From assembly GCF_900169165.1 (NCBI RefSeq), contig NZ_FXYY01000004.1, positions 1 through 64,000 of the forward strand: a DNA stretch of 64,000 nt, written 5' to 3'. Positions 26,490-34,873 of this stretch are shown one piece after another (the first letter of the stretch is position 1; each line of letters begins with the position of its first letter). The position numbers were made by a program, and so were the translations under genes. Source of the DNA: Brevibacterium linens ATCC 9172. Lineage in GTDB: Bacteria; Actinomycetota; Actinomycetes; Actinomycetales; Brevibacteriaceae. The notes below the pieces were generated by a model, which worked only from the letters and a program-made list of their open reading frames with translations, was not told the DNA's origin and ran no database searches.

Positions 26490-28142
26490 ATGAAGAAAGC
26501 CGTGGCCGCTCTGGCCGTCCTGGTTCTGCTGGGCCCGATGTTCGCCCTGGTCGGCGTCGGCCTGATCATGAACCCCGCCGCCTCCGCCCAATGCGTAGCC
26601 CCCGGGGAGAACGGTGATGTTGGCGATGTTGGTGATGTCCCCGATGAGCTCACCGCCGAGACCGCCAACGGCGAGACGATCACGCTGGGCAAGAAGCAGC
26701 TCGAGCACGCGGCCACGATCATCCAGACCGGCTCGAAGACCGAGGGCGTCACCCGCGACGGGGTCCAGATCGCCCTGATGGCGGCACTGACCGAATCCGT
26801 GCTCAAGCAGCTGTCGAACACCAGCTCCTACCCCGAATCCGGCGACATGCCCAACGACGGCAATGGCTCCGACAACGACTCTCTGGGGCTGTTCCAGATG
26901 CGCCCGCAATCCGGGTGGGGATCGGTCGAAGAGCTGATGGATCCCGACTACCAGGCTGAAGCGTTCTACGGCGGGCCGGACGGTCCCAACGGCGGTTCCC
27001 CGCGGGGCCTGCTGGATATCGACGGGTGGGAGGAGATGAGCAAGGGCGAAGCCGCCCAAGCCGTCGAAGTCAGCGCCTACCCCGACCGCTACGCCAACTA
27101 CGAGCCGGTCGCCGAGGCCATCCTCACCAAGCTGTCGACCTCAGAGGACGGCAGCGGCGACGGGGAAGAAGATGATCAGCCGGCCGCGGAGACCTCCCGC
27201 GTGGTCTTCCCCCTCCCGGAGGACACCTGGGTCGCGACCTCCCCGTTCGGCCCGCGCACGCACCCGATCACCGGCGAAGAGACCCTGCACACCGGCAGTG
27301 ACTTCGCCGCCGAGGACGGTACCGAGATCCTCGCCGCCGCTGATGGCACTGTGGCTGAGGCCCAGTACACCGACTCCGGCGGCGGGATCGTCGTCATCGA
27401 CCACCAGGTCGACGGGCAGCGACTGGCCACGGCCTATATCCACATGTGGGAAGACGGCATCCACGTCCAGGTCGGCGATGAGATCACGGCGGGGCAGCAC
27501 ATCGCCGACGTCGGAAGTTCCGGCCAGTCCACCGGAGCCCATCTGCACTTCGAAGTCCGCGAAGGCGGACCAGACGGCGACTACACCGACCCCGCCGCTT
27601 GGCTTAACGATCACGACGCGGCAGACCTCCCCGAGGCCGAAGGCGGCAACCCAGAACCCGGCGAGGACGGCTGCGAGACCGACGACGGTGGCGGGACAGG
27701 CGAAGACCCCAGCGACTTCGACGGGGATGATCCCAGCCAGATGGTCGACGATCCCACCAGCGACGGGCAGATCACCGCGCGCATGCTCCACGTCCACGAC
27801 GAGGCGCTGAAGGCCTACCCCGACACCTCCTGGGCCTGTTATTCCCCCAGACCCGGGCAGAAGTCCGAGCACCCGTTGGGCCGGGCCTGCGATGTCACGT
27901 TCGGCAACCCGATCGGGCAGATGCCGACGCCGGATCAGCTCGAGGCGGGCTGGGACTTCACGCACTGGATGCAAGACCATGCCGAGGACCTGGGCGTGGA
28001 GTATCTGATCTGGCAGGGCAAGATCTGGTCGGTCGGCAGCGACAAGGACGGGTGGCGCGACTACGACGGTGGGGGCATGCACAGTCCCGAGGACATCACA
28101 GGCGGACACTACGACCACGTCCACATCACGGTGAAAGAATAA
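26490..28142 (+). CDS. Exported multidomain cell-wall hydrolase of the ICE
   Basis: A 550-residue exported protein (signal MKKAVAALAVLVLLGP..., cleavage near PAASA). Three enzymatic-looking parts follow. Residues about 70-220 resemble a lytic-transglycosylase-type region (ALTESVLKQL, LFQMRPQSGWG). Residues about 235-370 are an M23 endopeptidase with zinc ligands in HTGSDF (near 267) and HLHFEV (near 352). Residues about 430-550 form a D,D-peptidase-like domain (SEHPLGRACDV and GHYDHVHITV). It would open peptidoglycan for the transfer channel, like VirB1/TcpI-type proteins. Confidence 0.88.
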   Translation: MKKAVAALAVLVLLGPMFALVGVGLIMNPAASAQCVAPGENGDVGDVGDVPDELTAETANGETITLGKKQLEHAATIIQTGSKTEGVTRDGVQIALMAALTESVLKQLSNTSSYPESGDMPNDGNGSDNDSLGLFQMRPQSGWGSVEELMDPDYQAEAFYGGPDGPNGGSPRGLLDIDGWEEMSKGEAAQAVEVSAYPDRYANYEPVAEAILTKLSTSEDGSGDGEEDDQPAAETSRVVFPLPEDTWVATSPFGPRTHPITGEETLHTGSDFAAEDGTEILAAADGTVAEAQYTDSGGGIVVIDHQVDGQRLATAYIHMWEDGIHVQVGDEITAGQHIADVGSSGQSTGAHLHFEVREGGPDGDYTDPAAWLNDHDAADLPEAEGGNPEPGEDGCETDDGGGTGEDPSDFDGDDPSQMVDDPTSDGQITARMLHVHDEALKAYPDTSWACYSPRPGQKSEHPLGRACDVTFGNPIGQMPTPDQLEAGWDFTHWMQDHAEDLGVEYLIWQGKIWSVGSDKDGWRDYDGGGMHSPEDITGGHYDHVHITVKE

Positions 28143-28162
28143 TCTCGGAAGTTGCATCTAAA

Positions 28163-29756
28163 CCTGGATCCACCGATCGAGTAGTGGTTTTGATGGCGCG
28201 TTAAACACGAGAATGCCCCTGTGATCAGGGAAAATGGAACTTGCGACAGTTCACTTTCCAATTGATCAAGGAGCATCTCGCAGGTGCAACTCTCTCATAC
28301 TTCGGCGGCCACGTCAGTGTCCTTCGATGACCCGAATCTCGTGTCGGCAGCCGGCCTGGTGCCGGCCGTCAAGCTCGCCGCAGATGCCGGCCTACACGCG
28401 CTGGCCGACCAGCACCTGAGCGTGCCCACGGACAAGGGCGCCAACGCCGGGGCGAAGGTGGCCTCCCTGGTGGCCGGGATGGTCGCCGGCGCCGACTCGA
28501 TCGACGACATGGCCCTGCTGCGCCACGGCGGCACCGGAAAGGTCTTCACCGGCCGGTACGCACCCTCGACGCTGGGCTCGTTCCTGCGTAAGTTCGCCTT
28601 CGGCCACGTGCGCCAGCTCGACGCGGTCGCCTCCCGGGTGCTGACCGGGTTGAGCGCCCAGGCTCCGCTGCTGGTCCGTGAGCCCGGCCAGTACGTGTAC
28701 GTCGACGTCGATGACACCATCGTCCAGGTCCACGGCCACGCCAAGCAGGGCTCCAGCTACGGCTACTCGGGGGTCCGCGGGCTCAACGCGCAGCTGGCCA
28801 CCGTCAACACCACCGGCTCGGCTGATCGGCGACGCACTGGCCACCACCGGCCGCCTCGCCGGCATGGCCGGGGCAAGGACCCTGATGAGGGCCGACTCGG
28901 CCTACTACGGCCACGCCGCCGTGCAGGCCGCGATCGCCGGCGGGGCCGAGGTGTCCGTCACCGTCAGGATGGACCCGGCCGTGAAGAAGGCCATCGCCGC
29001 CATCGACGACAGTGCCTGGCAGACCATCAAGTACACCGACGCGGTCTACGACGAGGACACCGGCACCTGGATCTCGAGCGCCGAGGTCGCCGAGATCGAC
29101 TACACCGCCTTCACCTCGAAGAGAAAGGGCCAACGCGTGCCCGGCCGCCTGGTGGTGCGCCGCATTCCCGAGCTCAACCCGAAGGACCTCGACCAGCCGA
29201 CCCTGTTCGACACCCACCGGTTCCACGCCTTCTTCACCACCAGCGACCTGGACACCGTCACCGCGGACAAGACCCACCGCGCCCATGCCGTGATCGAGCA
29301 GGTCAACGCCGATCTGAAGGACAGCGCGCTGGCCCACCTGCCCTCCGGGGAGTTCAATGCCAACGCCGCCTGGCTGGTGCTGGCCGTCCTCGCGTTCAAC
29401 CTCACCCGGGCCGCGGCCACGATCGCCGGGGCCGGGCTGGCCAAGGCGACCACCGGCACCATCCGGCGCAAACTCATCAGCGTCCCGGCCCGGACCGCGA
29501 CCTCCGCCCGCCGGATCACCCTGCACCTGCCGCAGGATTGGCCGTGGGAGACCGCCTGGACGAACCTATTCACCGCCATCAACGGACCACCACAGCAAGC
29601 TGCAGCCTGACCGACCAGCCGGCGAACGGCGCGACTTGAGGACCATCAGTGGAACGCTCCGGGCAGCGAGGCCCGGCGATCATTCCTGCCCGGAGGCTGC
29701 GACCTCAGCTGAAATCGGACCCGACACCTACTCCAGCGTTCATCGGTGGATCGAGG
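28163..29756 (+). mobile_element. IS1380-family insertion sequence, decayed
   Basis: Ends are defined by 15-bp terminal inverted repeats with one mismatch (CCTGGATCCACCGAT at 28163-28177; complement at 29742-29756) and by a 5-bp CTAAA duplication on both sides (28158-28162, 29757-29761). The length (1594 bp) is close to a full IS1380 element. The transposase gene inside is broken. Confidence 0.88.
28284..29610 (+). pseudogene. IS1380-family transposase, frameshifted by an internal deletion
   Basis: The N-terminal half reads in one frame (DAGLHALADQHL, VDVDDTIVQVHGHAKQG with catalytic-type Asp residues) up to GLNAQLATVNT near 28815. The rest reads in a different frame from LIGDALATTGRL onward (LMRADSAYYG, then NADLKDSALAHLPSG and the C-terminal WAWE-type tail). 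About 25-30 residues normally found between these parts are missing, so a deletion caused the shift. GTG 28284 with AAGGAG upstream is the start. It is inactive unless rescued in trans. Confidence 0.88.
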
Positions 29757-29860
29757 CTAAAGCACGATTCATGCACTTGATACATGGCGGAATCGCGCCG
29801 ATCTGCGGCAACACGTTAGGTCCGGGCCTACCCTGCGACGCACTCCTGACCTGGCCTTTC

Positions 29861-29913
29861 GTGCGGCGGATCGCATCTAATGCACGAATCGTGCATCTAA
29901 TGTATCGCCGCAC
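29861..29913. repeat. 53-bp interrupted palindrome with internal direct repeats
   Basis: GTGCGGCG (29861-29868) and CGCCGCAC (29906-29913) enclose the perfect inner palindrome TGCACGAATCGTGCA (29881-29895). GCATCTAATG occurs twice, 20 bp apart (29873, 29893). It lies between the IS1380 right end and the convergent isochorismatase gene. Confidence 0.75.
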
Positions 29914-29939
29914 ACGGACGCCGTCACTAAGTGCTGGTC

Positions 29940-30557
29940 CTATCCCAGCGCGTGGATTACCTCAGCAGTCGTGAGCACTTCGTGCGCGTAGGTCGGCCCG
30001 TCAATGTTGAGCGCGGCGTGCAGCGCCTCTTCGGACCTGGCCGCAGTCGCGTCACGGACCAAGGTCGTATGGAAGCCCAGTTCCATCCCGATCCTGGCCG
30101 TGGCCTCCAAGCACGTATTCGCCAGTAGTCCCACGCAGATGATCTTCTCCTTGCCGAACCGCTTGAGCTTGTGCTCCAGGTCGGTGTTCGGGAAGCCGCT
30201 GGAGGCCCAGTGTTCGGTGGCCACGACATCGCCGTCCTGGACCTGGAAGTCGTCGTGGAACGTCCCGCCCCAGGTGTCCTTGGCGAACGCCTGCCGCTCG
30301 GCAGCACCGAGCTGATAGGGCGAGGGGTACTTCCAGTCCTGGTAGTCGCCGGGCTCCCACCGGTGGTGCGGTACGTGGTAGACGGTGATGCCCTTCTCCC
30401 GGGCGGCTGCCACTAGCGTGCGCAGGTTCTCGTGCATGTCGTTGGCCTCGGCGATGTCCTTGACCCAGGGGTAGAGCTTGCCGCCCTCGGTCAGGAAGTC
30501 GTTGTACAGGTCCACGCACAGCAGTGCGGTGATCTCGGGCTCGTAGGCCGTGGTCAT
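29940..30557 (-). CDS. Isochorismatase-like cysteine hydrolase
   Basis: A 205-residue member of the isochorismatase/nicotinamidase fold. LLCVDLYNDFL carries the catalytic Asp and VGLLANTCLEATAR the catalytic Cys; the expected Lys probably lies between. Family members hydrolyse amides, carbamates or vinyl ethers, and the substrate cannot be read from sequence. GGAGGACATC precedes the ATG. It is the last gene of a four-gene minus-strand operon. Confidence 0.87.
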   Translation of the reverse strand: MTTAYEPEITALLCVDLYNDFLTEGGKLYPWVKDIAEANDMHENLRTLVAAAREKGITVYHVPHHRWEPGDYQDWKYPSPYQLGAAERQAFAKDTWGGTFHDDFQVQDGDVVATEHWASSGFPNTDLEHKLKRFGKEKIICVGLLANTCLEATARIGMELGFHTTLVRDATAARSEEALHAALNIDGPTYAHEVLTTAEVIHALG

Positions 30558-30612
30558 GATGTCCTCCTCGTAATGAGTGGTGCCGGTATCGCGGTGATGC
30601 GCGTCGGTCGGG

Positions 30613-31419
30613 TCAGCGGGCGGCGACGAGCAGGGGTTGGCTCACGACTCCGAGGTATCCGTCCTGATCGTAGAGGTCCCCGTCGGTCACACCGCGGCCA
30701 TCTGCGGAGATGATCGTGCGCGCGGTGATGTTGACCCACTCGGTGCCGGGCTGTCTGCCGAGGGTGAGTGTCATGGTCGGCGGGATGAACGCCCACTCGG
30801 TCTGGGAGAGCTCGGCGGAGAGCCCGTTGGCGGAGTCCGCGACGATCGCCAGCCGTTGGACGGGGCTGGTCTCCTCGCCGGCGACGAGCGGGATGCGGGG
30901 CCTGGCCCAGACGTTGGCCGGGCCCGTCTCCTGGTAGGAGCCTGCGACGAAGCGCCACTCGATGGCCCGCCCGTACCCCCAGTCCGGATCCACGCCGGGG
31001 AAGTAGACCTGCTCCTGCTCCTCCGGCAGCGCCGGGGCTTCCACTGTGTGTGCTTGCTCGGTTGTTGCGCCGGGGGTGGCGCGGAGGCGCCAGGCGGTCG
31101 CGGTGACCGCGAGCTTCTCGTTTGCCCACAGCTTGGCCTCGACCAGCTCGATCCGTTTGCCCGGCCGCAGGATCTGCGCTTCGGTGCGAATACGCCCCTG
31201 CGGGATCGGGCCGAGCATGTCGATCGAGATCCGCCCGATCGGCATCCCCGCATCCGGGCGCACCCGCTCGACCGCGCGAGCCAGCAACGCCGCCGGCGGT
31301 CCGCCGTGCTGCATCGACTCGTCCCAGGGGCTCATTGTGGCCGCGGTGGAGTCGAACTCGTTCTCGGCGAGTGGCAGGTAGAATGCTGCGGGCAATGAGG
31401 CGGTATCGGGTGCGGGCAT
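30613..31419 (-). CDS. Acyl-CoA thioesterase-like (double hot-dog) protein
   Basis: A 268-residue thioesterase-family protein. MQHGGPPAALLARAVER is the hot-dog helix motif, and the two halves (RISIDMLGPIPQG... and WVNITARTIISADGRG) form tandem hot-dog folds. It may hydrolyse acyl-CoA or bind acyl chains. ATG 31419 was chosen over earlier starts because GGAAAGGA lies eight bases upstream. It sits between the HxlR regulator and the isochorismatase in one operon. Confidence 0.82.
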   Translation of the reverse strand: MPAPDTASLPAAFYLPLAENEFDSTAATMSPWDESMQHGGPPAALLARAVERVRPDAGMPIGRISIDMLGPIPQGRIRTEAQILRPGKRIELVEAKLWANEKLAVTATAWRLRATPGATTEQAHTVEAPALPEEQEQVYFPGVDPDWGYGRAIEWRFVAGSYQETGPANVWARPRIPLVAGEETSPVQRLAIVADSANGLSAELSQTEWAFIPPTMTLTLGRQPGTEWVNITARTIISADGRGVTDGDLYDQDGYLGVVSQPLLVAAR

Positions 31420-31490
31420 CGGGTGTCCTTTCCTGGTGCTTCTTCGGACCACCGCGGGCGCGGTGGCCGGGAGCGGAAGTGTTCCGGGGG

Positions 31491-31973
31491 CTATCCGGCC
31501 AGGGGTACCGGTGTGCGGTCGGTGCTCGACGGGCGAATCCATGCCGTGGTCGCCACGGTGAGCTGACTTCCGCAGGCGCTGCACCTCTCACCCATGGTGC
31601 TGTGGGTACCGCAGGCGCGGCAGACGATCTCGATCTCCCGGTCGGCATCGCCGGTGGCGTGCTTGCCGGCCCACAGCGAGAAGGCGTGCAGGATCGGCAG
31701 CGCGTCCTTCGCGGCCTCGGTGGGCTGGTACTCGTAACGGGTGCGGCGCCCATCGTGGTAGGGATGCCGGGTGACGAGCCCGGCTTCGGTCATGGACTTC
31801 AACCGTGCTGCGAGTGTGTTGTCCGCGATACCGAGTCTTTCGCGTAGGGCGTCGAACCGTGTCTGTCCGTTCACCAGTTCGCGCAGGATCAGCAGCACCC
31901 AGGGGTCACCGACGGCTTGGACGCCGCGGGCGATCGAGCAGGCATCGTGCGACCAGTCAGAGCGCAGAGGCAC
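31491..31973 (-). CDS. HxlR-family regulator with C-terminal zinc-ribbon-like tail
   Basis: A 160-residue winged-helix regulator. SIARGVQAVGDPWVLLILREL and FDALRERLGIADNTLAARLK followed by GLVTRHPYHDGRRTRYEYQ are typical HxlR. The tail CRACGTHSTMGERCSACG adds two CxxC pairs that probably bind zinc; most HxlR proteins lack this. The GTG start overlaps the upstream gene's end by 17 bases. It probably autoregulates the operon through the inverted repeat at 32408-32424. Confidence 0.87.
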   Translation of the reverse strand: MPLRSDWSHDACSIARGVQAVGDPWVLLILRELVNGQTRFDALRERLGIADNTLAARLKSMTEAGLVTRHPYHDGRRTRYEYQPTEAAKDALPILHAFSLWAGKHATGDADREIEIVCRACGTHSTMGERCSACGSQLTVATTAWIRPSSTDRTPVPLAG

Positions 31974-32415
31974 GATGCCACCTCAGCGTTCCGGTGCGGG
32001 CCTGGCCGTCCTGCTGGATGGGTTCCAGCAGGTCCAGGCTCAACGTGTCGTTCTGGATCGTGGCCCGGCGGGGCACGTCGCTGCCCTCCCAGTTCGGGAA
32101 CAGGCTCGCGACCGGGTGATGGGTGATCACGTCTACGTCCACGCTGTAAGTGCCGGTATAGGCGAGGTAGCCGGCCGCGGCAGCGGCGCGTTCAGCGTCC
32201 GTGCCGCCGTGCAGGGCCCCGTCCGCATACGCCGGGCGGCCAGCGGCGCCAATCTGCACCGACATGTACCCGTCAGCGGTGTACATGATCATCCCGGTCG
32301 CGTGCTCCCCGAGCGGGTAGGCCACGTCGCTACCGTCGATGTCCTTCGTCTCGTAGGAGCCGAACGTCCACACGCCGACGACGGCGTCCTTCACTGATTC
32401 TTCACTGGCTTGCAT
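31957..32415 (-). CDS. Lipocalin-like domain protein
   Basis: A 152-residue protein with the lipocalin_5 pattern: VVGVWTFGSYE at the start, HATGMIMYTADGYMSVQI in the middle and the beta-strand pair GYLAYTGTYSVD...ITHHPVASLFPNW. Family members usually bind small hydrophobic compounds in a cup. It is the first gene of the operon. An inverted repeat overlaps its start codon, which suggests direct repression of both transcription and translation initiation. Confidence 0.83.
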   Translation of the reverse strand: MQASEESVKDAVVGVWTFGSYETKDIDGSDVAYPLGEHATGMIMYTADGYMSVQIGAAGRPAYADGALHGGTDAERAAAAAGYLAYTGTYSVDVDVITHHPVASLFPNWEGSDVPRRATIQNDTLSLDLLEPIQQDGQARTGTLRWHRASAL

Positions 32416-32424
32416 AAAGCAAGC
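32408..32424. promoter_or_regulatory. Inverted repeat over the start codon of the lipocalin-like gene
   Basis: GCTTGC and GCAAGC separated by ATAAA; the minus-strand ATG (32415) lies inside the repeat. Probable HxlR operator. Confidence 0.6.
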
Positions 32425-32692
32425 CTACATCCGATGGCACGCGACGGCCAACCCACCTGGACGGCATGAGGACCCAAGCGAGCAGGCCATTCGGGCACTT
32501 CGATCATCCGACCCTGCCGGTAAAGGTCCGAAGTTACATCAGATGCATTCGTCTCTTGATCGCACCGTGAACCCTCGACCCACCAGGTCAGTCGCATTCG
32601 ATGCCCGGTTTCACGTGCGTGGGCTTCCACCGAGGTAATGCTCCGTGCCCGACGTTGACGCGAATCGGCGGCTGGCGCCCCACCCGGTGCCT

Positions 32693-32700
32693 GTGCACCT
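32693..32700 (+). promoter_or_regulatory. GTGCACCT element 3
   Basis: First base lies 14 bases before the ATG at 32707; followed by GGGGGC and the start codon. Confidence 0.6.
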
Positions 32701-32706
32701 GGGGGC

Positions 32707-32973
32707 ATGGATGTTTTTCCCGATTTCGAGGGCATGAGCGGCATCGGTGATCTCATGGAGGTCGCCGGTGCCTTGCTCATGGCCGCGCTGATCATCGCCG
32801 TGCTCATGGTCCTCGTCTCCGCGATCATCTGGGCGATCGCTGCGAGCACCGGCAACTACAGCCTCGCCGCCAAAGGCCGCATCGGCGTGCTCGTCTCCCT
32901 CGGCGGCGCGATCCTCGCTGGAGCGGCCACCGGATGGCTGAACTGGCTGGTCAACCTCGGCGAACAGCTCTGA
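32707..32973 (+). CDS. Small two-helix membrane protein, DUF6112-like (copy 1)
   Basis: An 88-residue protein with a short acidic N-terminus and two transmembrane helices (LLMAALIIAVLMVLVSAIIW, residues about 23-42, and IGVLVSLGGAILAGAATGWL, about 59-78). The size, topology and position just before the VirB6-like gene suggest a VirB2/TrbC-like pilin or channel subunit; this is inference. It is a paralogue of the next gene, sharing GRIGVLVS/GKIGVLIS. A terminator separates the two copies. Confidence 0.82.
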   Translation: MDVFPDFEGMSGIGDLMEVAGALLMAALIIAVLMVLVSAIIWAIAASTGNYSLAAKGRIGVLVSLGGAILAGAATGWLNWLVNLGEQL

Positions 32974-33000
32974 TCCCCGCCCCACTCCACGAACGACCCG

Positions 33001-33029
33001 AGCGCCCATCCAGATACCGGATGGGCGCT
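33001..33029 (+). terminator. Hairpin terminator between the two DUF6112-like genes
   Basis: An 11-bp perfect stem (33001-33011 with 33019-33029), a 7-base loop and a TTCTTC tail. Confidence 0.82.
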
Positions 33030-33051
33030 TCTTCATGCCACGACAACGCCC

Positions 33052-33059
33052 GTGCACCT
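33052..33059 (+). promoter_or_regulatory. GTGCACCT element 4
   Basis: Lies 22 bases after a terminator and 46 bases before the GTG start at 33106, where a new transcription unit must begin. Confidence 0.6.
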
Positions 33060-33105
33060 TGCCGCAGACAAGCACCCAACGACTCTGCATGAAGGAGCGT
33101 CTGTC

Positions 33106-33375
33106 GTGATCAACATTGACCCCAATGACTCCGGACTCCCCGGCATCGAACAGCTGCGCGAGATCGTCGGCGCCGTGATGACCGTGGCGCTGATCCTGTC
33201 CGTGCTCGCCCTGATTATCTCCGCGATTGTCTGGGCGTACGGCTCCAACTCGAGCAACCCGAACCTCGCGGGCAGGGGCAAAATCGGTGTCCTCATCAGC
33301 TGTGCCGCAGCCGTCCTGTCGGGGGCCGCAGTCACCCTGGTGAACTTCTTCTGGGACGTCGGGCAGGGCATCTGA
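33106..33375 (+). CDS. Small two-helix membrane protein, DUF6112-like (copy 2)
   Basis: An 89-residue paralogue of the previous gene, with two helices (VMTVALILSVLALIISAIVW and IGVLISCAAAVLSGAAVTLV). The conserved pattern G-I/L-x-x-L-x-E-I/V-x-G-A in front of helix 1 is shared by both copies. GTG 33106 with GAAGGAG eight bases upstream is the best start. It is followed after one base by the VirB6-like gene, so the two products are probably needed together in the transfer channel. Confidence 0.82.
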   Translation: MINIDPNDSGLPGIEQLREIVGAVMTVALILSVLALIISAIVWAYGSNSSNPNLAGRGKIGVLISCAAAVLSGAAVTLVNFFWDVGQGI

Positions 33376-33376
33376 G

Positions 33377-34867
33377 ATGGGCTTCTGCGACGTACCTGTC
33401 CTCTCCTCGGTCTGCGACACCGCAGGGGAAGCCGCGGCCAGCCTCGTATCAGCACCATTCGAGTGGCTGGCCGCGGGCATGGGCGCGGCCGCGGAATGGA
33501 TGTTCGAGTCCGTCTGGAAGATCTTCGACACCACGACCCTGGTCGATGTCACCAGCGGCGAATACGTCGAGGTCTTCAACTTGATCTTCGGCATCGCGAT
33601 CTTCGTGATGCTGATCTTCTTCTGCCTGCAACTGATCACCGGGATGATCCGCCGAGAACCCGGCGCGCTCTCCCGCGCAGCCTTCGGACTGGCCAAGAGC
33701 GTACTCGGATCCTTCGTCGTGCTCACCCTGACCGCCCTACTGCTCGAGATCGTCGATCAGCTGTGCATCGGCATCATCCAAGCCGCCGGCGAGACCACCG
33801 AGTCGATGGGCGCGAAGATCACCGGCCTGGTCGCCGCGCTGGCCACCCTGAACATCACCGCGCCGGGAGTCGGCGCGATCATCTCGATCTTCCTCGGCGG
33901 CCTCGCGATCTCCGCGGCCGCGATCGTGTGGCTGAGCCTGCTCATCCGCAAAGCACTGCTGCTGGTCGCCGTGGTCCTGGCCCCGTTCGCGTTCGCCGGG
34001 GCCTCCTGGGATGCCAGTCGCGGCTGGATCGGCAAATGGTCGATGTTCGTCCTCGCGTTGATCTTCAGCAAGCTCGTCCTGGTCATCATCCTGCTCGTGG
34101 CCGTCACCCAGGTCTCAGCACCGATCGAGGCGGATCTGGCCTCGGTCGCCGATCCTCTCGCCGGAATCGTGCTCATGGCGCTCGCCGGGTTCGCGCCCTA
34201 TCTCACCTACAGATTCCTGTCTTTCATCGGCTTCGACCTCTACAACTCGATGGGCTCCGAGCAGGAAGCGAAATCGGCACTGAACCGGCCGATGCCGACA
34301 CCGGGCAAGCCGCAGGGCAACAGCCCGAACAAGGTCCTCGACGGAAAGTCCGACAAAGGCGGCGACGGCGGAGGCGGGGGGAAGAAGTCCGGCAACAGCT
34401 CGAGCCAGGCCGCCACTCTTGGTCCCGGCGGTGGCACCGGTGGCTCCGGTGCCTCCAGTGCAAGTGCGGGGTCGGCGGGTGCTGGTTCGGCCGGAAGTGC
34501 TGGAGCCGGCAGCGCGGGCGCTGGAGCGGGCGCGGGTGCCGGGGCCGGCGCAGCTGCGGCCGGGCCGGCCGCAGCGGTCGTGGCTGGTGCCGCGGTCGCG
34601 AAGAAGGCCGCCACCGCCGGCCCCGAAGCAGGCCAAGCCCTGGCCGGACAGGCAGAGACGGCAACCGAGGGCGCCGAGAAGCCCTCCCAGGACACCACGA
34701 CCTCGACACCGGCCCCGGTCGATACCCCGGCCCCGAACGCCGCCCCGGCGTCCTCGCCGGTGCCGAAGTCGCCGCCGGACACGTCCTCACCGAAACCGTC
34801 CGCGCCCAAGCAGGGCCCGAATCGGCAGGGTCCGAAGCCCTCAGGCCCGACGAGTGGGAAGGAGTAG
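33377..34867 (+). CDS. VirB6/TrbL-like polytopic T4SS membrane protein
   Basis: A 496-residue protein. About six transmembrane helices lie between residues 65 and 290 (for example IFGIAIFVMLIFFCLQLITG and SMFVLALIFSKLVLVIILLV). After about residue 300 a long low-complexity Gly/Ser/Ala and then Pro/Lys-rich tail follows. This is the actinobacterial ICE version of VirB6/TrbL, the inner-membrane channel component. It starts one base after the DUF6112-like gene and ends six bases before the SCO6880-type gene. Confidence 0.85.
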   Translation: MGFCDVPVLSSVCDTAGEAAASLVSAPFEWLAAGMGAAAEWMFESVWKIFDTTTLVDVTSGEYVEVFNLIFGIAIFVMLIFFCLQLITGMIRREPGALSRAAFGLAKSVLGSFVVLTLTALLLEIVDQLCIGIIQAAGETTESMGAKITGLVAALATLNITAPGVGAIISIFLGGLAISAAAIVWLSLLIRKALLLVAVVLAPFAFAGASWDASRGWIGKWSMFVLALIFSKLVLVIILLVAVTQVSAPIEADLASVADPLAGIVLMALAGFAPYLTYRFLSFIGFDLYNSMGSEQEAKSALNRPMPTPGKPQGNSPNKVLDGKSDKGGDGGGGGKKSGNSSSQAATLGPGGGTGGSGASSASAGSAGAGSAGSAGAGSAGAGAGAGAGAGAAAAGPAAAVVAGAAVAKKAATAGPEAGQALAGQAETATEGAEKPSQDTTTSTPAPVDTPAPNAAPASSPVPKSPPDTSSPKPSAPKQGPNRQGPKPSGPTSGKE

Positions 34868-34873
34868 TCCCTC

